Positions 8,405 through 16,355 of a stretch of 64,000 bases of DNA are shown here, one piece after another. Made by a program: the position numbers and the translations under genes. Every line of letters starts with the position of its first letter. The first letter of the stretch is position 1. This DNA is from Paraburkholderia sabiae (GTDB lineage: Bacteria; Pseudomonadota; Gammaproteobacteria; Burkholderiales; Burkholderiaceae): positions 5,208,001-5,272,000 of the forward strand of contig NZ_CP125295.1 in the NCBI RefSeq assembly GCF_030412785.1, written 5' to 3'. Below the pieces are notes generated by a model that was not told the origin of the DNA, did not search any database, and worked only from the letters and a program-made list of their open reading frames with translations.

Positions 8405-9465
8405 AGCCCGTCGAGCAACGCCTTGTGAAACGCCACGGGATCCTGCATCTGCGGCGCGTGGCCAAGCTCGGCGAACTCGACGAGCGTCGCGTGCGGAATC
8501 GCCTGCTTCGTCAGCTTCGCGAGTTCCGGATAGTGGCCGATCTTCGCGCGCACCTCGGGCGGCGCAGCGTCCTTGCCGATCGCCGTCGTATCCTTGTCGC
8601 CGATCAAGAGCAACGTCGGCATCTTCAGCAAGCCGAGTTCGTAGACGACGGGCTGCGTATAGATCATGTCGTACAGCAGCGCCGAGTCCCACGCGACTTC
8701 CTTCTTGCCCGGCCCGCGATACATCCCCGCGAGCATCTGCACCCACGGCTCGAAATCGCTGCGCCACTGGCCCGAATAGTAGGTCGCCTGCTCGTAGCGG
8801 CGGATGCCGTCCGCCGTCGTCTTCAGCTCGCGCTCGTACCACTGGTCGACGGACAGCGACGGCACGCCCTTCGCCTTCCAGTCCTCGAGTCCGATGGGAT
8901 TGACGAGCACCAGCTGCTGAGTCTCGCCCGGGTACATCAGCGCATAGCGGACCGCGAGCATGCCGCCCGTCGAATGACCGACGATCGTCGCATTCTTCAC
9001 GCCGATCGATTCGAGCAGCGCATGCGTGTTGCGCGCGAGCTGCTGAAAGCTGAACTGGTAACGCTGCGGCTTGCTCGACTTGCAAAAGCCGATCTGATCC
9101 GGCGCGATCACGCGATACCCCGCCGCCGACAATCGTTCGATCGAACCTTCCCATGTCGCGCCGCAAAAATTCTTGCCGTGCAGCAACACGACCGTGCGAC
9201 CGTTCGGATGCTCAGGCGCAATGTCCATGTAAGCCATATGCAGCGCCTCGCCTTGCGAGTTGAACTCGAACTGATGCACGGGCGCCGGATAGTTGAAGCC
9301 CTGCAACTCCGGCCCATAGGCGGGACCGTCGTCGGCGGGTGCGGCCGAAGGCGCGGAAGAACTGACGGAACTAGCAGCAACGGCGGCGCGGGCATCGATG
9401 CCCGACAACGCGACGCAGGCAGAAAGGGAAACGGCAACGAGCGATGAACGCAATGTCAGTTTCAT
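8380..9465 (-). CDS. Secreted alpha/beta hydrolase
   Basis: The 361-residue protein has an N-terminal signal peptide (1 to about 28, ending near IDARA) and an alanine/serine-rich linker. The alpha/beta-hydrolase fold shows the oxyanion-hole HG at 96-97, nucleophile elbow GHSTGG at 163-168 (Ser165) and a C-terminal catalytic His in ELGHAPQ. It is presumably exported to the periplasm or beyond and hydrolyses an ester, lactone or similar bond; the substrate is unknown. The long upstream frame to 9780 has no family similarity, so the start is the ATG at 9465, which begins the signal peptide. Its last codons form one arm of a 17-bp palindrome. Confidence 0.88.
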   Translation of the reverse strand: MKLTLRSSLVAVSLSACVALSGIDARAAVAASSVSSSAPSAAPADDGPAYGPELQGFNYPAPVHQFEFNSQGEALHMAYMDIAPEHPNGRTVVLLHGKNFCGATWEGSIERLSAAGYRVIAPDQIGFCKSSKPQRYQFSFQQLARNTHALLESIGVKNATIVGHSTGGMLAVRYALMYPGETQQLVLVNPIGLEDWKAKGVPSLSVDQWYERELKTTADGIRRYEQATYYSGQWRSDFEPWVQMLAGMYRGPGKKEVAWDSALLYDMIYTQPVVYELGLLKMPTLLLIGDKDTTAIGKDAAPPEVRAKIGHYPELAKLTKQAIPHATLVEFAELGHAPQMQDPVAFHKALLDGLAALPASH

Positions 9466-9915
9466 GAGCAGTTGGGTTGACTGGCAATGGAAGCAGGCAG
9501 GCCCGTCATGATGCCCGCGTCGCGACGGGTTTGCAGCGCCGCTTGCAATGGTCCCGGACGACGGGCGCACGCGGACGCCAAACAGGCGTTTCAATCGGTC
9601 AACCGTCTGGCATAAATTGCCCGCCGGCGTCCTGTCATGCCCCGCGAAGCACCCTTTTCTACCTGGCGCGCGCGGCCCGATGCGTCGGCCACCCGCGCGA
9701 GTGTGGCATGGCGAACGCGGCATGTTGCGCGCGCGTGGCGCATGGGTCAGACTAACCGCTGGCTGGCATCCGACGTGCATGACGGGTTCCAGCCCGAACG
9801 AAAATCAGGCCGTCGCACACAACAAAAAACGATAACAAGAACAGCGTCAGACAAAAATCGAACGCCGGGGCGAAGAAAGCTTCCACCAGGGCTCACCCAT
9901 AACATGGAGACGCAC
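9466..9915. other. Divergent promoter region, hydrolase and glgC
   Basis: This 450-bp region contains the promoters for the hydrolase (minus) and glgC (plus). The stretch just before glgC (9815-9870) is relatively A-rich. I see no coding sequence and no clear operator. Confidence 0.45.
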
Positions 9916-11184
9916 ATGGATACGCCGGCAAGCCTCAACGATCTGCAACACACCACGCTCGCCATCGTCCTCGCGGGCGGGCGCGGCACGCGCCTCGGCC
10001 CGCTCACGAACAAGCGCGTGAAGCCCGCCGTGCACTTCGGCGGCAAGTACCGGATCATCGATTTCGCACTGTCCAACTGCCTGAATTCAGGCATCCGGCG
10101 CATCGCCGTCGTCACGCAATACAAGGCTCACTCGCTGCTGCGGCACGTGCAGCGCGGCTGGGGCTTCCTGCGCGGCGAGTTCAACGAGTTCATCGACCTG
10201 TGGCCGGCGCAGCAGCGCGTCGAAGGCGCGCACTGGTATCGCGGCACGGCCGACGCCGTGTTCCAGAACCTCGACATCATCCGTTCGATCCGCCCGAAAT
10301 ACGTCGTCGTGCTGGCGGGCGACCACATCTATAAGATGGACTACACGCGGATGGTGATGGATCACGTCGAGTCGAAGGCGGATTGCACGGTCGGTTGCAT
10401 CGAGGTGCCGCGCATGGAGGCCGTCGCGTTCGGCGTGATGCACGTGGACGAACAGCGGCGCGTGACAGGTTTCGTCGAAAAACCCGCCGATCCGCCCGCG
10501 ATGCCCGGCCGCCCCGACATCGCGCTCGCGAGCATGGGCATCTACGTGTTCAGCGCCGATTACCTGTACTCGCTGCTCGAAGACAACATCACCAGCGTCG
10601 CGACCGATCACGACTTCGGCAAGGACATCATTCCGCGCGTGGTCACGTCGGGACATGCGATTGCGCATCCGTTCAGCATGTCGTGCGTGTCGTCGGATCC
10701 GAGCGTCGAGCCGTACTGGCGCGACGTCGGCACGATCGACGCGTACTGGGCCGCAAATCTCGATCTCGCGTCCACGATTCCCGCGCTCGATCTCTACGAC
10801 CGCAACTGGCCGATCTGGACGCATCAGGAACAGTTGCCGCCCGCCAAGTTCGTGCGCGACCTGAACGGGCTGCAAGGCTCGGGCACCAATCTGATCGCGT
10901 GCGGCGGCTGCGTGATTTCCGGCTCGCAGATTTCGCGCTCGGTGCTGTCGTCGAATGTGGTCGTGAATTCGTTCTGTAACATCGCTGAGGCAGTCTTGTT
11001 GCCGCAGGTGACGATCGGCGCGAGTTGCCGCCTGCGCAAGGTCGTGATCGACCGCGGCTGCCAGATTCCCGACGGCACCGTGATCGGCGAAGACCCGGTG
11101 CGCGACGGCGAACGCTTCTATCGGACGGACAGCGGCGTGGTGCTGGTGACGGCGGAAGCGCTCAAGCGGCAGACGGCGCGCTAG
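9916..11184 (+). CDS. glgC: Glucose-1-phosphate adenylyltransferase
   Basis: This is ADP-glucose pyrophosphorylase, the committed step of bacterial glycogen synthesis (glucose-1-phosphate plus ATP to ADP-glucose and PPi). At 422 residues it is close to E. coli GlgC. The nucleotide-binding loop [12 protein letters not shown] with KRVKPAV follows the N-terminus. Further blocks are the WYRGTADAV segment, DFGKDIIP, and a C-terminal left-handed beta-helix with hexapeptide repeats (about 320-410). ATG 9916 has GGAGA six bases upstream; ATG 9904, four codons earlier, is the alternative. glgA follows after 159 bp, so the two are probably co-transcribed. Confidence 0.96.
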   Translation: MDTPASLNDLQHTTLAIVLAGGRGTRLGPLTNKRVKPAVHFGGKYRIIDFALSNCLNSGIRRIAVVTQYKAHSLLRHVQRGWGFLRGEFNEFIDLWPAQQRVEGAHWYRGTADAVFQNLDIIRSIRPKYVVVLAGDHIYKMDYTRMVMDHVESKADCTVGCIEVPRMEAVAFGVMHVDEQRRVTGFVEKPADPPAMPGRPDIALASMGIYVFSADYLYSLLEDNITSVATDHDFGKDIIPRVVTSGHAIAHPFSMSCVSSDPSVEPYWRDVGTIDAYWAANLDLASTIPALDLYDRNWPIWTHQEQLPPAKFVRDLNGLQGSGTNLIACGGCVISGSQISRSVLSSNVVVNSFCNIAEAVLLPQVTIGASCRLRKVVIDRGCQIPDGTVIGEDPVRDGERFYRTDSGVVLVTAEALKRQTAR

Positions 11185-11216
11185 CGGACGGCTGCGCACG
11201 AAAACGCTAAAGCAGA

Positions 11217-11252
11217 GCGCGGCGGGCGCGGAAACGCGTTGCCCGCCCGCGC
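11217..11252. other. GC-rich hairpin between glgC and glgA
   Basis: GCGCGGCGGGC can pair with GCCCGCCCGCGC downstream, with a 13-base loop. No T tract follows. It could stabilise the glgC message end or attenuate read-through into glgA. Confidence 0.35.
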
Positions 11253-11343
11253 GCCTTCTGTACGGTCCATGCGTCCCGACACGCGGACGCCACGCCACCC
11301 GCGGCAACCCATAACCGGCAGTTAACCGACAGGACTGAGGCTC

Positions 11344-12804
11344 ATGACGATCCGCGCGCTGCATGTCGCAAGCGAGCTGTATCCCCTTCTGAAAACGGGC
11401 GGTCTCGCCGACGTCGTGGGCGCGCTGCCGCCCGCGCTGATCGAACTGGGCGCCGATGTCCGCGTGCTGCTGCCCGGCTTTCCCGCCGTGGTCGGCGGGC
11501 TGTCGGACCTGCAGCCGGTGGCGCGGATCGGCGATCGCTTCGGCGCGTCGGACGTCACGCTGGAGCGCGGCACGCTGGCCGCCAACGGACTCATCGTGTA
11601 TGTGATCCGCGCGGAATCGCTGTATGACCGCAGCGGCAATCCGTATCTCGACGCCGAGCACGTGCCGTACGGCGACAACGCGCAGCGCTTCGCGATGCTC
11701 GGCTGGACAGCGGCGCAGCTCGCCCTGCATCTCGACCCTGCGTGGGCGCCGCAGATCGTCCATGCACACGACTGGCACGCGGGTCTCGCGCCCGCCTATC
11801 TGAAAGCGGCCGCGCGCGAGCACGGCAAGCCGCCCGCGCGCACGATCTTCACGGTCCATAACCTCGCCTACCAGGGCATCTTTCCCGCGCATCAGTTCGG
11901 CCAGCTGGGCCTGCCCGCCGACTTCTTCCACATGAGCGGCGTCGAGTTCTACGGACAGATGTCGTTTCTGAAGGCAGGCCTCTTCTACAGTGACCGCATC
12001 ACGACGGTGAGCCCGACGTACGCACGCGAAATCCAGACGCTCGCGCAAGGCGGTGGACTCGACGGACTGCTGAGCCAGCGTTCGCACGATCTGTCGGGCA
12101 TTCTGAACGGCGTCGATTACTCGGTATGGCAGCCATCCACCGATCAGTTGATCGCCGGCCGCTACACCGACACGCGTCTTGCCGGCAAGCGTGCGTGCAA
12201 AACGGCGCTGCAGGAGCGCTTCCATCTCGCGCCGAAGAGCGATGCGCTGCTGTTCGGCGTGGTGAGCCGGCTGACGGAACAGAAGGGCCTCGATCTGCTG
12301 CTCGCTGCGCTGCCCGACATCATCAAGCGCGGCGGGCAGCTGGTCGTGTTCGGCACGGGCGACCCGGCGCTTGAAAACGGCTTGCAGCGCGTCGCGCAGT
12401 CGCATCCCGAGAGCGTCGCCGTCGAACTCGGTTTCGACGAAACGCTTGCGCATCAGATCGTCGCGGGCAGCGACGTGATCGCCGTGCCATCGCGCTTCGA
12501 GCCGTGCGGGCTGACGCAGCTTTATGCGCTCGCGTATGGCTCGCTGCCGCTCGTGCATCGCGTCGGCGGCCTTGCCGATACCGTCGTCGATGCATCGCTC
12601 GAAAACATCGCCGACGATCTCGCGACGGGCTTCGTGTTCGAGCGCTTCGAACCCGAAGCGCTGACGGCCGCGATCCGCCGCGCGTTTGCGCTGTACGCGC
12701 GGCGCACCGACTGGAAGGCCGCGCAGCGCCGCGCAATGCGGCAGGACTTCGGCTGGGGCACGTCGGCGGAACGCTATCTCGCGCTGTATCGCGAGCTGGT
12801 GTGA
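11344..12804 (+). CDS. glgA: Glycogen synthase (ADP-glucose)
   Basis: The 486-residue GT5 starch/glycogen synthase transfers glucose from ADP-glucose to alpha-1,4-glucan. The N-terminal ADP-glucose motif KTGGLADVVGALP begins at residue 17. The C-terminal GT-B half has SRLTEQKGLDLL and the EPCGLTQLYALAYG block that carries the conserved glutamate. It is the same strand as glgC and completes a minimal synthesis pair. No branching enzyme (glgB), debranching enzyme or phosphorylase is nearby, so these must be encoded elsewhere or be missing. Confidence 0.96.
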   Translation: MTIRALHVASELYPLLKTGGLADVVGALPPALIELGADVRVLLPGFPAVVGGLSDLQPVARIGDRFGASDVTLERGTLAANGLIVYVIRAESLYDRSGNPYLDAEHVPYGDNAQRFAMLGWTAAQLALHLDPAWAPQIVHAHDWHAGLAPAYLKAAAREHGKPPARTIFTVHNLAYQGIFPAHQFGQLGLPADFFHMSGVEFYGQMSFLKAGLFYSDRITTVSPTYAREIQTLAQGGGLDGLLSQRSHDLSGILNGVDYSVWQPSTDQLIAGRYTDTRLAGKRACKTALQERFHLAPKSDALLFGVVSRLTEQKGLDLLLAALPDIIKRGGQLVVFGTGDPALENGLQRVAQSHPESVAVELGFDETLAHQIVAGSDVIAVPSRFEPCGLTQLYALAYGSLPLVHRVGGLADTVVDASLENIADDLATGFVFERFEPEALTAAIRRAFALYARRTDWKAAQRRAMRQDFGWGTSAERYLALYRELV

Positions 12805-13083
12805 TCAGGCTTGCGCGCCCTTGATCCTGCGCATCGACGGCGTGCGCTTTGATGGTTCGACGCAACACGGCGGGGCCGGATCGGTTCCGCGGCGCAAAAA
12901 CTCATGTATCTTGTGATGAACCAAGTGTGATGCGTCCGGCGGGCAAGCCGCCGCGCATCGCGCCAAAGCGGTGCACGAAGCGCCGCGCTGACAGGCACAG
13001 CGTTCCAACGAAAGCGCACACGAAAAGCGCGCATCCGTTTCGCATTCTTTCCTGGCGCCCTTCCCGCGCCGTATCGGTTCGAC

Positions 13084-13947
13084 ATGAAAAACGTTCTGAG
13101 CATCCAGTCGCACGTCGTATTCGGGCACGCAGGCAACGGCGCATCGGAGTTTCCGATGCGGCGCCTCGGCGTCAACGTGTGGCCGCTCAACACGGTGCAG
13201 TTCTCGAACCATACGCAGTATGGGCATTGGGAAGGCAGCGCGATCGACGCGTCGCAGATGCTCGCGCTCGTCGAAGGCATCGGCGCGATCGGCATGCTGC
13301 CGCGCTGCGACGCCGTGCTGTCGGGCTACCTCGGCACACCCGAGCAGGCGCAGGCCGTGATCGAAATCGTGCGCGCCGTGAAGGCCGCGAATCCGCACGC
13401 GCGTTACATCTGCGACCCCGTGATGGGCACCGCGACGGGCTGCCGCGTCGAGCCAGGGATCCAGGAATTTCTCGTGCGGACGATGCCCGAAGTGTCCGAC
13501 GTGATGTGTCCGAATCACAGCGAATTGCAACGGCTGGTCGGGCGCGAGATCGAGACCGTCGAGGAAGCTGTCGCCGCGTGTCGCGAGTTGATGGAACGCG
13601 GACCGAAGATGGTGCTCGTCAAGCATCTGCTCGATCGCAACAGCCTCGCGGACCGCTTCAACATGCTCGTCGTGACGCAGCGCGAAGCGTGGATGGGACA
13701 GCGTCCGCTGTATCCGTTCGCGCGTCAGCCGGTGGGTGTCGGCGACATGACGAGCGCGGTGTTCGTGGCCCGGACGTTGCTCGGCGATTCCGTGCGCAGC
13801 GCGTTCGAGCACACGCTCGCGGCCGTCAACGCCGTCGTGCGCGCGACGTGGGATGCGGGGCGTTATGAACTCGAGATCGTCGCCGCGCAGGACGACATTG
13901 CGCGACCGCGGGACTGGTTCGATGCGTGGGTGGTGGAATCGGCTTGA
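13084..13947 (+). CDS. pdxY: Pyridoxal kinase PdxY
   Basis: The 287-residue ribokinase-fold kinase phosphorylates pyridoxal in the B6 salvage pathway. Family blocks include [13 protein letters not shown] near the start, CDPVMG and the catalytic [10 protein letters not shown] near the C-terminus, the PdxY version of the GxGD anion hole and base. Length equals that of E. coli PdxY. It begins MKNVLSIQ, the usual start. A 279-bp gap separates it from glgA, and a strong terminator follows 44 bp after the stop, so it is probably transcribed alone. Confidence 0.95.
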   Translation: MKNVLSIQSHVVFGHAGNGASEFPMRRLGVNVWPLNTVQFSNHTQYGHWEGSAIDASQMLALVEGIGAIGMLPRCDAVLSGYLGTPEQAQAVIEIVRAVKAANPHARYICDPVMGTATGCRVEPGIQEFLVRTMPEVSDVMCPNHSELQRLVGREIETVEEAVAACRELMERGPKMVLVKHLLDRNSLADRFNMLVVTQREAWMGQRPLYPFARQPVGVGDMTSAVFVARTLLGDSVRSAFEHTLAAVNAVVRATWDAGRYELEIVAAQDDIARPRDWFDAWVVESA

Positions 13948-13982
13948 TCGGCGCGTCGCGCGCCGCTGTCAGCCCGACGTCC

Positions 13983-13988
13983 TATAAT
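13983..13988 (+). promoter_or_regulatory. Consensus -10 box (TATAAT) for the 14045 gene
   Basis: A perfect TATAAT sits 57 bases before the start codon. A good -35 hexamer at 17 bp is not visible. A start site seven bases downstream would fall inside the left arm of the terminator at 13992-14019. Confidence 0.45.
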
Positions 13989-13991
13989 GCC

Positions 13992-14019
13992 TGCCGCGCG
14001 TATTTTGCGCGGCATTTTT
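13992..14019 (+). terminator. Intrinsic terminator after pdxY
   Basis: TGCCGCGC (13992-13999), loop GTATTTT, GCGCGGCA (14007-14014) and then five Ts: a textbook Rho-independent terminator on the plus strand. It ends pdxY transcripts and lies only 25 bases before the next start codon. Confidence 0.85.
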
Positions 14020-14044
14020 ACTGGCACTGGCAAGAGAGGCATTG

Positions 14045-14506
14045 ATGGACGGCACTATCCGCAGCGAACGTGAAGAGCAGTTTGAAGAGTTGTGCATCAG
14101 CGTCGACGCAGACGAGACGCATGAGCAGGAAGCGATCGAATTCTTCGAAGCGCAATTCGGCGAAGCGGACTTCGACGCCGCGCAATGGCTCGATATCGCG
14201 CTTTATTACTCGCCTGCTGTCGCGCGAGGCATTATCGATATGGTCACGCCTGACGATAAGGCGCGCAGCAATATCGCTGTTGTGATCGGCGATAACCTCG
14301 ATATCTCGTATGGCGAGGATGAGTGTCAGCAGTTTGCTGAGACGATTCAGTTCGCTATCGCGAATGGGGTGCCTGTTGATCTCGATGTTGTGCTTGATGG
14401 GTGTCAGCGGGCTATTGATGATCTCGATACGTGGGCCGAGGAAGAGGTTAAGGAACCGTTGCTGCGGCTGAGGGATGAAATCCTGCGGATGCAGGGCGAG
14501 CAGTGA
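14045..14506 (+). CDS. Small acidic conserved hypothetical protein
   Basis: The protein has 153 residues, is strongly acidic (rich in D and E), probably all-helical, and shows no signal peptide or membrane segment. I do not recognise a domain. ATG 14045 has GAGAGG upstream with five-base spacing, ruling for it over the adjacent TTG. It has its own TATAAT and follows the pdxY terminator. Its first third uses the normal C-rich third positions, but the last 250 bp are dominated by T-ending codons. The stop lies seven bases before the palindromic repeat that carries the IS. Cytosolic function unknown. Confidence 0.8.
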   Translation: MDGTIRSEREEQFEELCISVDADETHEQEAIEFFEAQFGEADFDAAQWLDIALYYSPAVARGIIDMVTPDDKARSNIAVVIGDNLDISYGEDECQQFAETIQFAIANGVPVDLDVVLDGCQRAIDDLDTWAEEEVKEPLLRLRDEILRMQGEQ

Positions 14507-14606
14507 CTTTTTAGTTGCCTTGTGGTTTTGCTGGCATCCGCGAGTTCGTAGCGGTGCTTCATGCGTTGCCCCTGTGCGGGGCGGCACCTACTTTTCTTTG
14601 CAGCGG

Positions 14607-15883
14607 TGTACAGACTGGAGACATGGTTGACACATGTACGGGGACATCGTTGACACCTGATGGTCAGGGTTTGGGTGCCTTCAGGTCAAGTTTGGCGACC
14701 CGCTGATGGGCGAACCAGATCTCGATCACCCCGTCTTCCTTCTCGCTCATGCGGGCTGCTACCTGCAGCCCCTTGAGCGCGATCGACAGCTTCAGTTTCT
14801 GGCCGCGCAGGCGCACCACGCCGCTGGCATTGACCCGTAAGACTTCATCGCCACAGCCGTATTCGGGCTCGGGCACCCGCCCGGGCATCGCGCGCAGGCT
14901 GCACGCGTAGCGGGTAATGGGCGTGGCCATCCCGAGTGCCTCGTGCGGACGTTCGACGTTGTACACGTGCCGCCAGCGATCCAGTGCCTGCTGCATGTGC
15001 GCATGTGTGCTGAAGGCCTGCCGGTCCAGCACTTCGGCCTTCAGCGTGCGGTGAAACCGTTCGTCCTTGCCATTGGTCTGCGGGTGATACGGCCGGCTGT
15101 AGCTCACCAGGATGCCCAGCCGGATCAGCCAGACCGCGAGTTCGGTGAGCTGCCCCGGCGCGCTGGGCGAGCCCCACGGCGCGCCGTTGTCGGTGTTGAT
15201 GCGCGCAGGCAGCCCGTAGCAGCGGAACGCGCGCTCAAGCGCGGCCTGCACGACCTGTGTGGTCGTACGCGAGCAGGCGCTGAGCACGAGGTTGTAGCGC
15301 GAGTGATCGTCGATGACCGTCAGCGGCATGCAGCGCCCATCCTTCAGCGTCTGGACGTCGCCCTTGAAGTCCATCTGCCACAGCAGGTTCGGATGCGCGT
15401 GCTCGAAGCGCTGCCAGTGCTGGCGCTGCTGCGACGCCTGTTCATCGATGAGCCCGTGGCGGCGCAGGATTTCGGTGATCGTGGCGGGCGCGGGCACCTC
15501 AGTCTCGCCCAGATCCTTCAGGCGCCGTTCGATCTTGCGTCCGCCCCAGCCATGTTCGCGACGCAGTTCCAGCACCCGCGCTTCGATGTGTTCAGGTGAG
15601 CGCAGGGGGCTGTGGTGCGGGCGTCGGGAGCGGTCGGCCAGCCCGCCGGGGCCTTCGGCCTTGTGACGGTCCAGCCACTTGTAGCCGGTCTGGCGGCTGA
15701 TCCGGTAGCGCCGGCATAGCTCGCTGAATGACAGAGCCTGTGTGGCGGCCAGGCTGACGAATTCTTCGCGGAGATTCATGGTGTTTTTTGCTTCCCAGGG
15801 CATGGTTGAATCCGGGCGTTTGATTACCCGAAAGTGTCAACCATGTCCCTGTACACCTGTCAGCTATGTCTCCAGTCTTTACA
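14607..15883. mobile_element. IS481-type insertion sequence, copy 1 (1277 bp)
   Basis: The element begins TGTACAGACTGGAGACA and ends with its near-perfect inverse (one mismatch, T for G at the outer end). The imperfect terminal inverted repeats extend for about 50 bp and contain sub-terminal copies of a GGTTGACAC-type motif. A six-base target duplication CAGCGG flanks it (14601-14606 and 15884-15889). The duplication is the four-base loop of the repeat's core hairpin plus one stem base on each side. One transposase gene fills it. An almost identical copy of equal length is at 40495-41771. Confidence 0.93.
14664..15803 (-). CDS. IS481-family transposase, copy 1
   Basis: The intact 379-residue DDE transposase has an N-terminal helix-turn-helix (about 25-50, SFSELCRRYRISRQTGYKWL), a second HTH-like region to about 120, and the integrase core with Asp145 (MDFKGD), Asp205 (NTDNGAP) and Glu248 (KDERFHRTLK). 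The start may be the ATG at 15803 or the one eight codons later (15779). It differs from the copy at 40552-41691 at only about four residues, so one or both insertions are recent. No programmed frameshift is needed. Confidence 0.95.
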   Translation of the reverse strand: MPWEAKNTMNLREEFVSLAATQALSFSELCRRYRISRQTGYKWLDRHKAEGPGGLADRSRRPHHSPLRSPEHIEARVLELRREHGWGGRKIERRLKDLGETEVPAPATITEILRRHGLIDEQASQQRQHWQRFEHAHPNLLWQMDFKGDVQTLKDGRCMPLTVIDDHSRYNLVLSACSRTTTQVVQAALERAFRCYGLPARINTDNGAPWGSPSAPGQLTELAVWLIRLGILVSYSRPYHPQTNGKDERFHRTLKAEVLDRQAFSTHAHMQQALDRWRHVYNVERPHEALGMATPITRYACSLRAMPGRVPEPEYGCGDEVLRVNASGVVRLRGQKLKLSIALKGLQVAARMSEKEDGVIEIWFAHQRVAKLDLKAPKP

Positions 15884-16355
15884 CAGCGGCAAAGAAAAGT
15901 AGGCAAAAGAAAGCCGCTTTTGTACCTCCGGTGCCGGGCAGGATGGCGCTTCAGCATGCCGCAGTTGAGCCATCGCGCAGCAACGTCCGCACTCTGTAGA
16001 AAGCCCGCAGTCAACCGCGCACGGCGCGAAAAACCCATACAGTTTGGAGCACATACCGCCGTAATCAGACCGACGGCAAAGGCAAAAAAACGTGCTGACC
16101 GAATGTGCCCCAGGTGGATGTCATCTTTCGCGCCGCGTGCGCCTGACTGCGGGCTTTCTACGGAGTGTTTGCGTCGCTGCGCGACAGCTCAAAGACCGTG
16201 TGCCGTAGCGTTATCCTGGCGGGCACCGGAGGTTCAAAAGCGGCTTTCTTTTGCCTACTTTTCTTTGCCGCTGCAAAGAAAAGTAGGTGCCGCCCCGCAC
16301 AGGGGCAACGCAAGAAGCACGGATACGAATTCGCGGATGCCAGCGAAAAAAAAGG

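Larger units (their letters stand above)
14507..16355. repeat. Palindromic intergenic repeat, copy B (double, IS-interrupted)
   Basis: This double version of the repeat family has two core hairpins in inverted orientation and fills the gap between two convergent genes. The left core hairpin (arms 14587-14601 and 15889-15903) is split by an IS element at its loop. The right core is intact at 16254-16287. Between the cores lies a centre segment (about 16030-16140, with GTGCCCCAGGTGGATGTC) that is also present in copy D. The outer arms share the GGCATCCGCGA block. It contains no convincing gene besides the transposase. Confidence 0.88.

Noticed and set aside
10087..12558. Minus-strand frame of 823 codons over glgC and glgA
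   Set aside because: Composition is that of an antisense shadow and the plus strand encodes glgC and glgA in full.
14943..15599. Plus-strand open frames inside the IS
   Set aside because: They are shadows of the transposase gene; the minus-strand frame has the complete DDE domain.
14507..16355. CRISPR array or toxin-antitoxin locus
   Set aside because: Repeats are two inverted hairpin arms, not direct repeats with unique spacers, and no cas or toxin genes are near.
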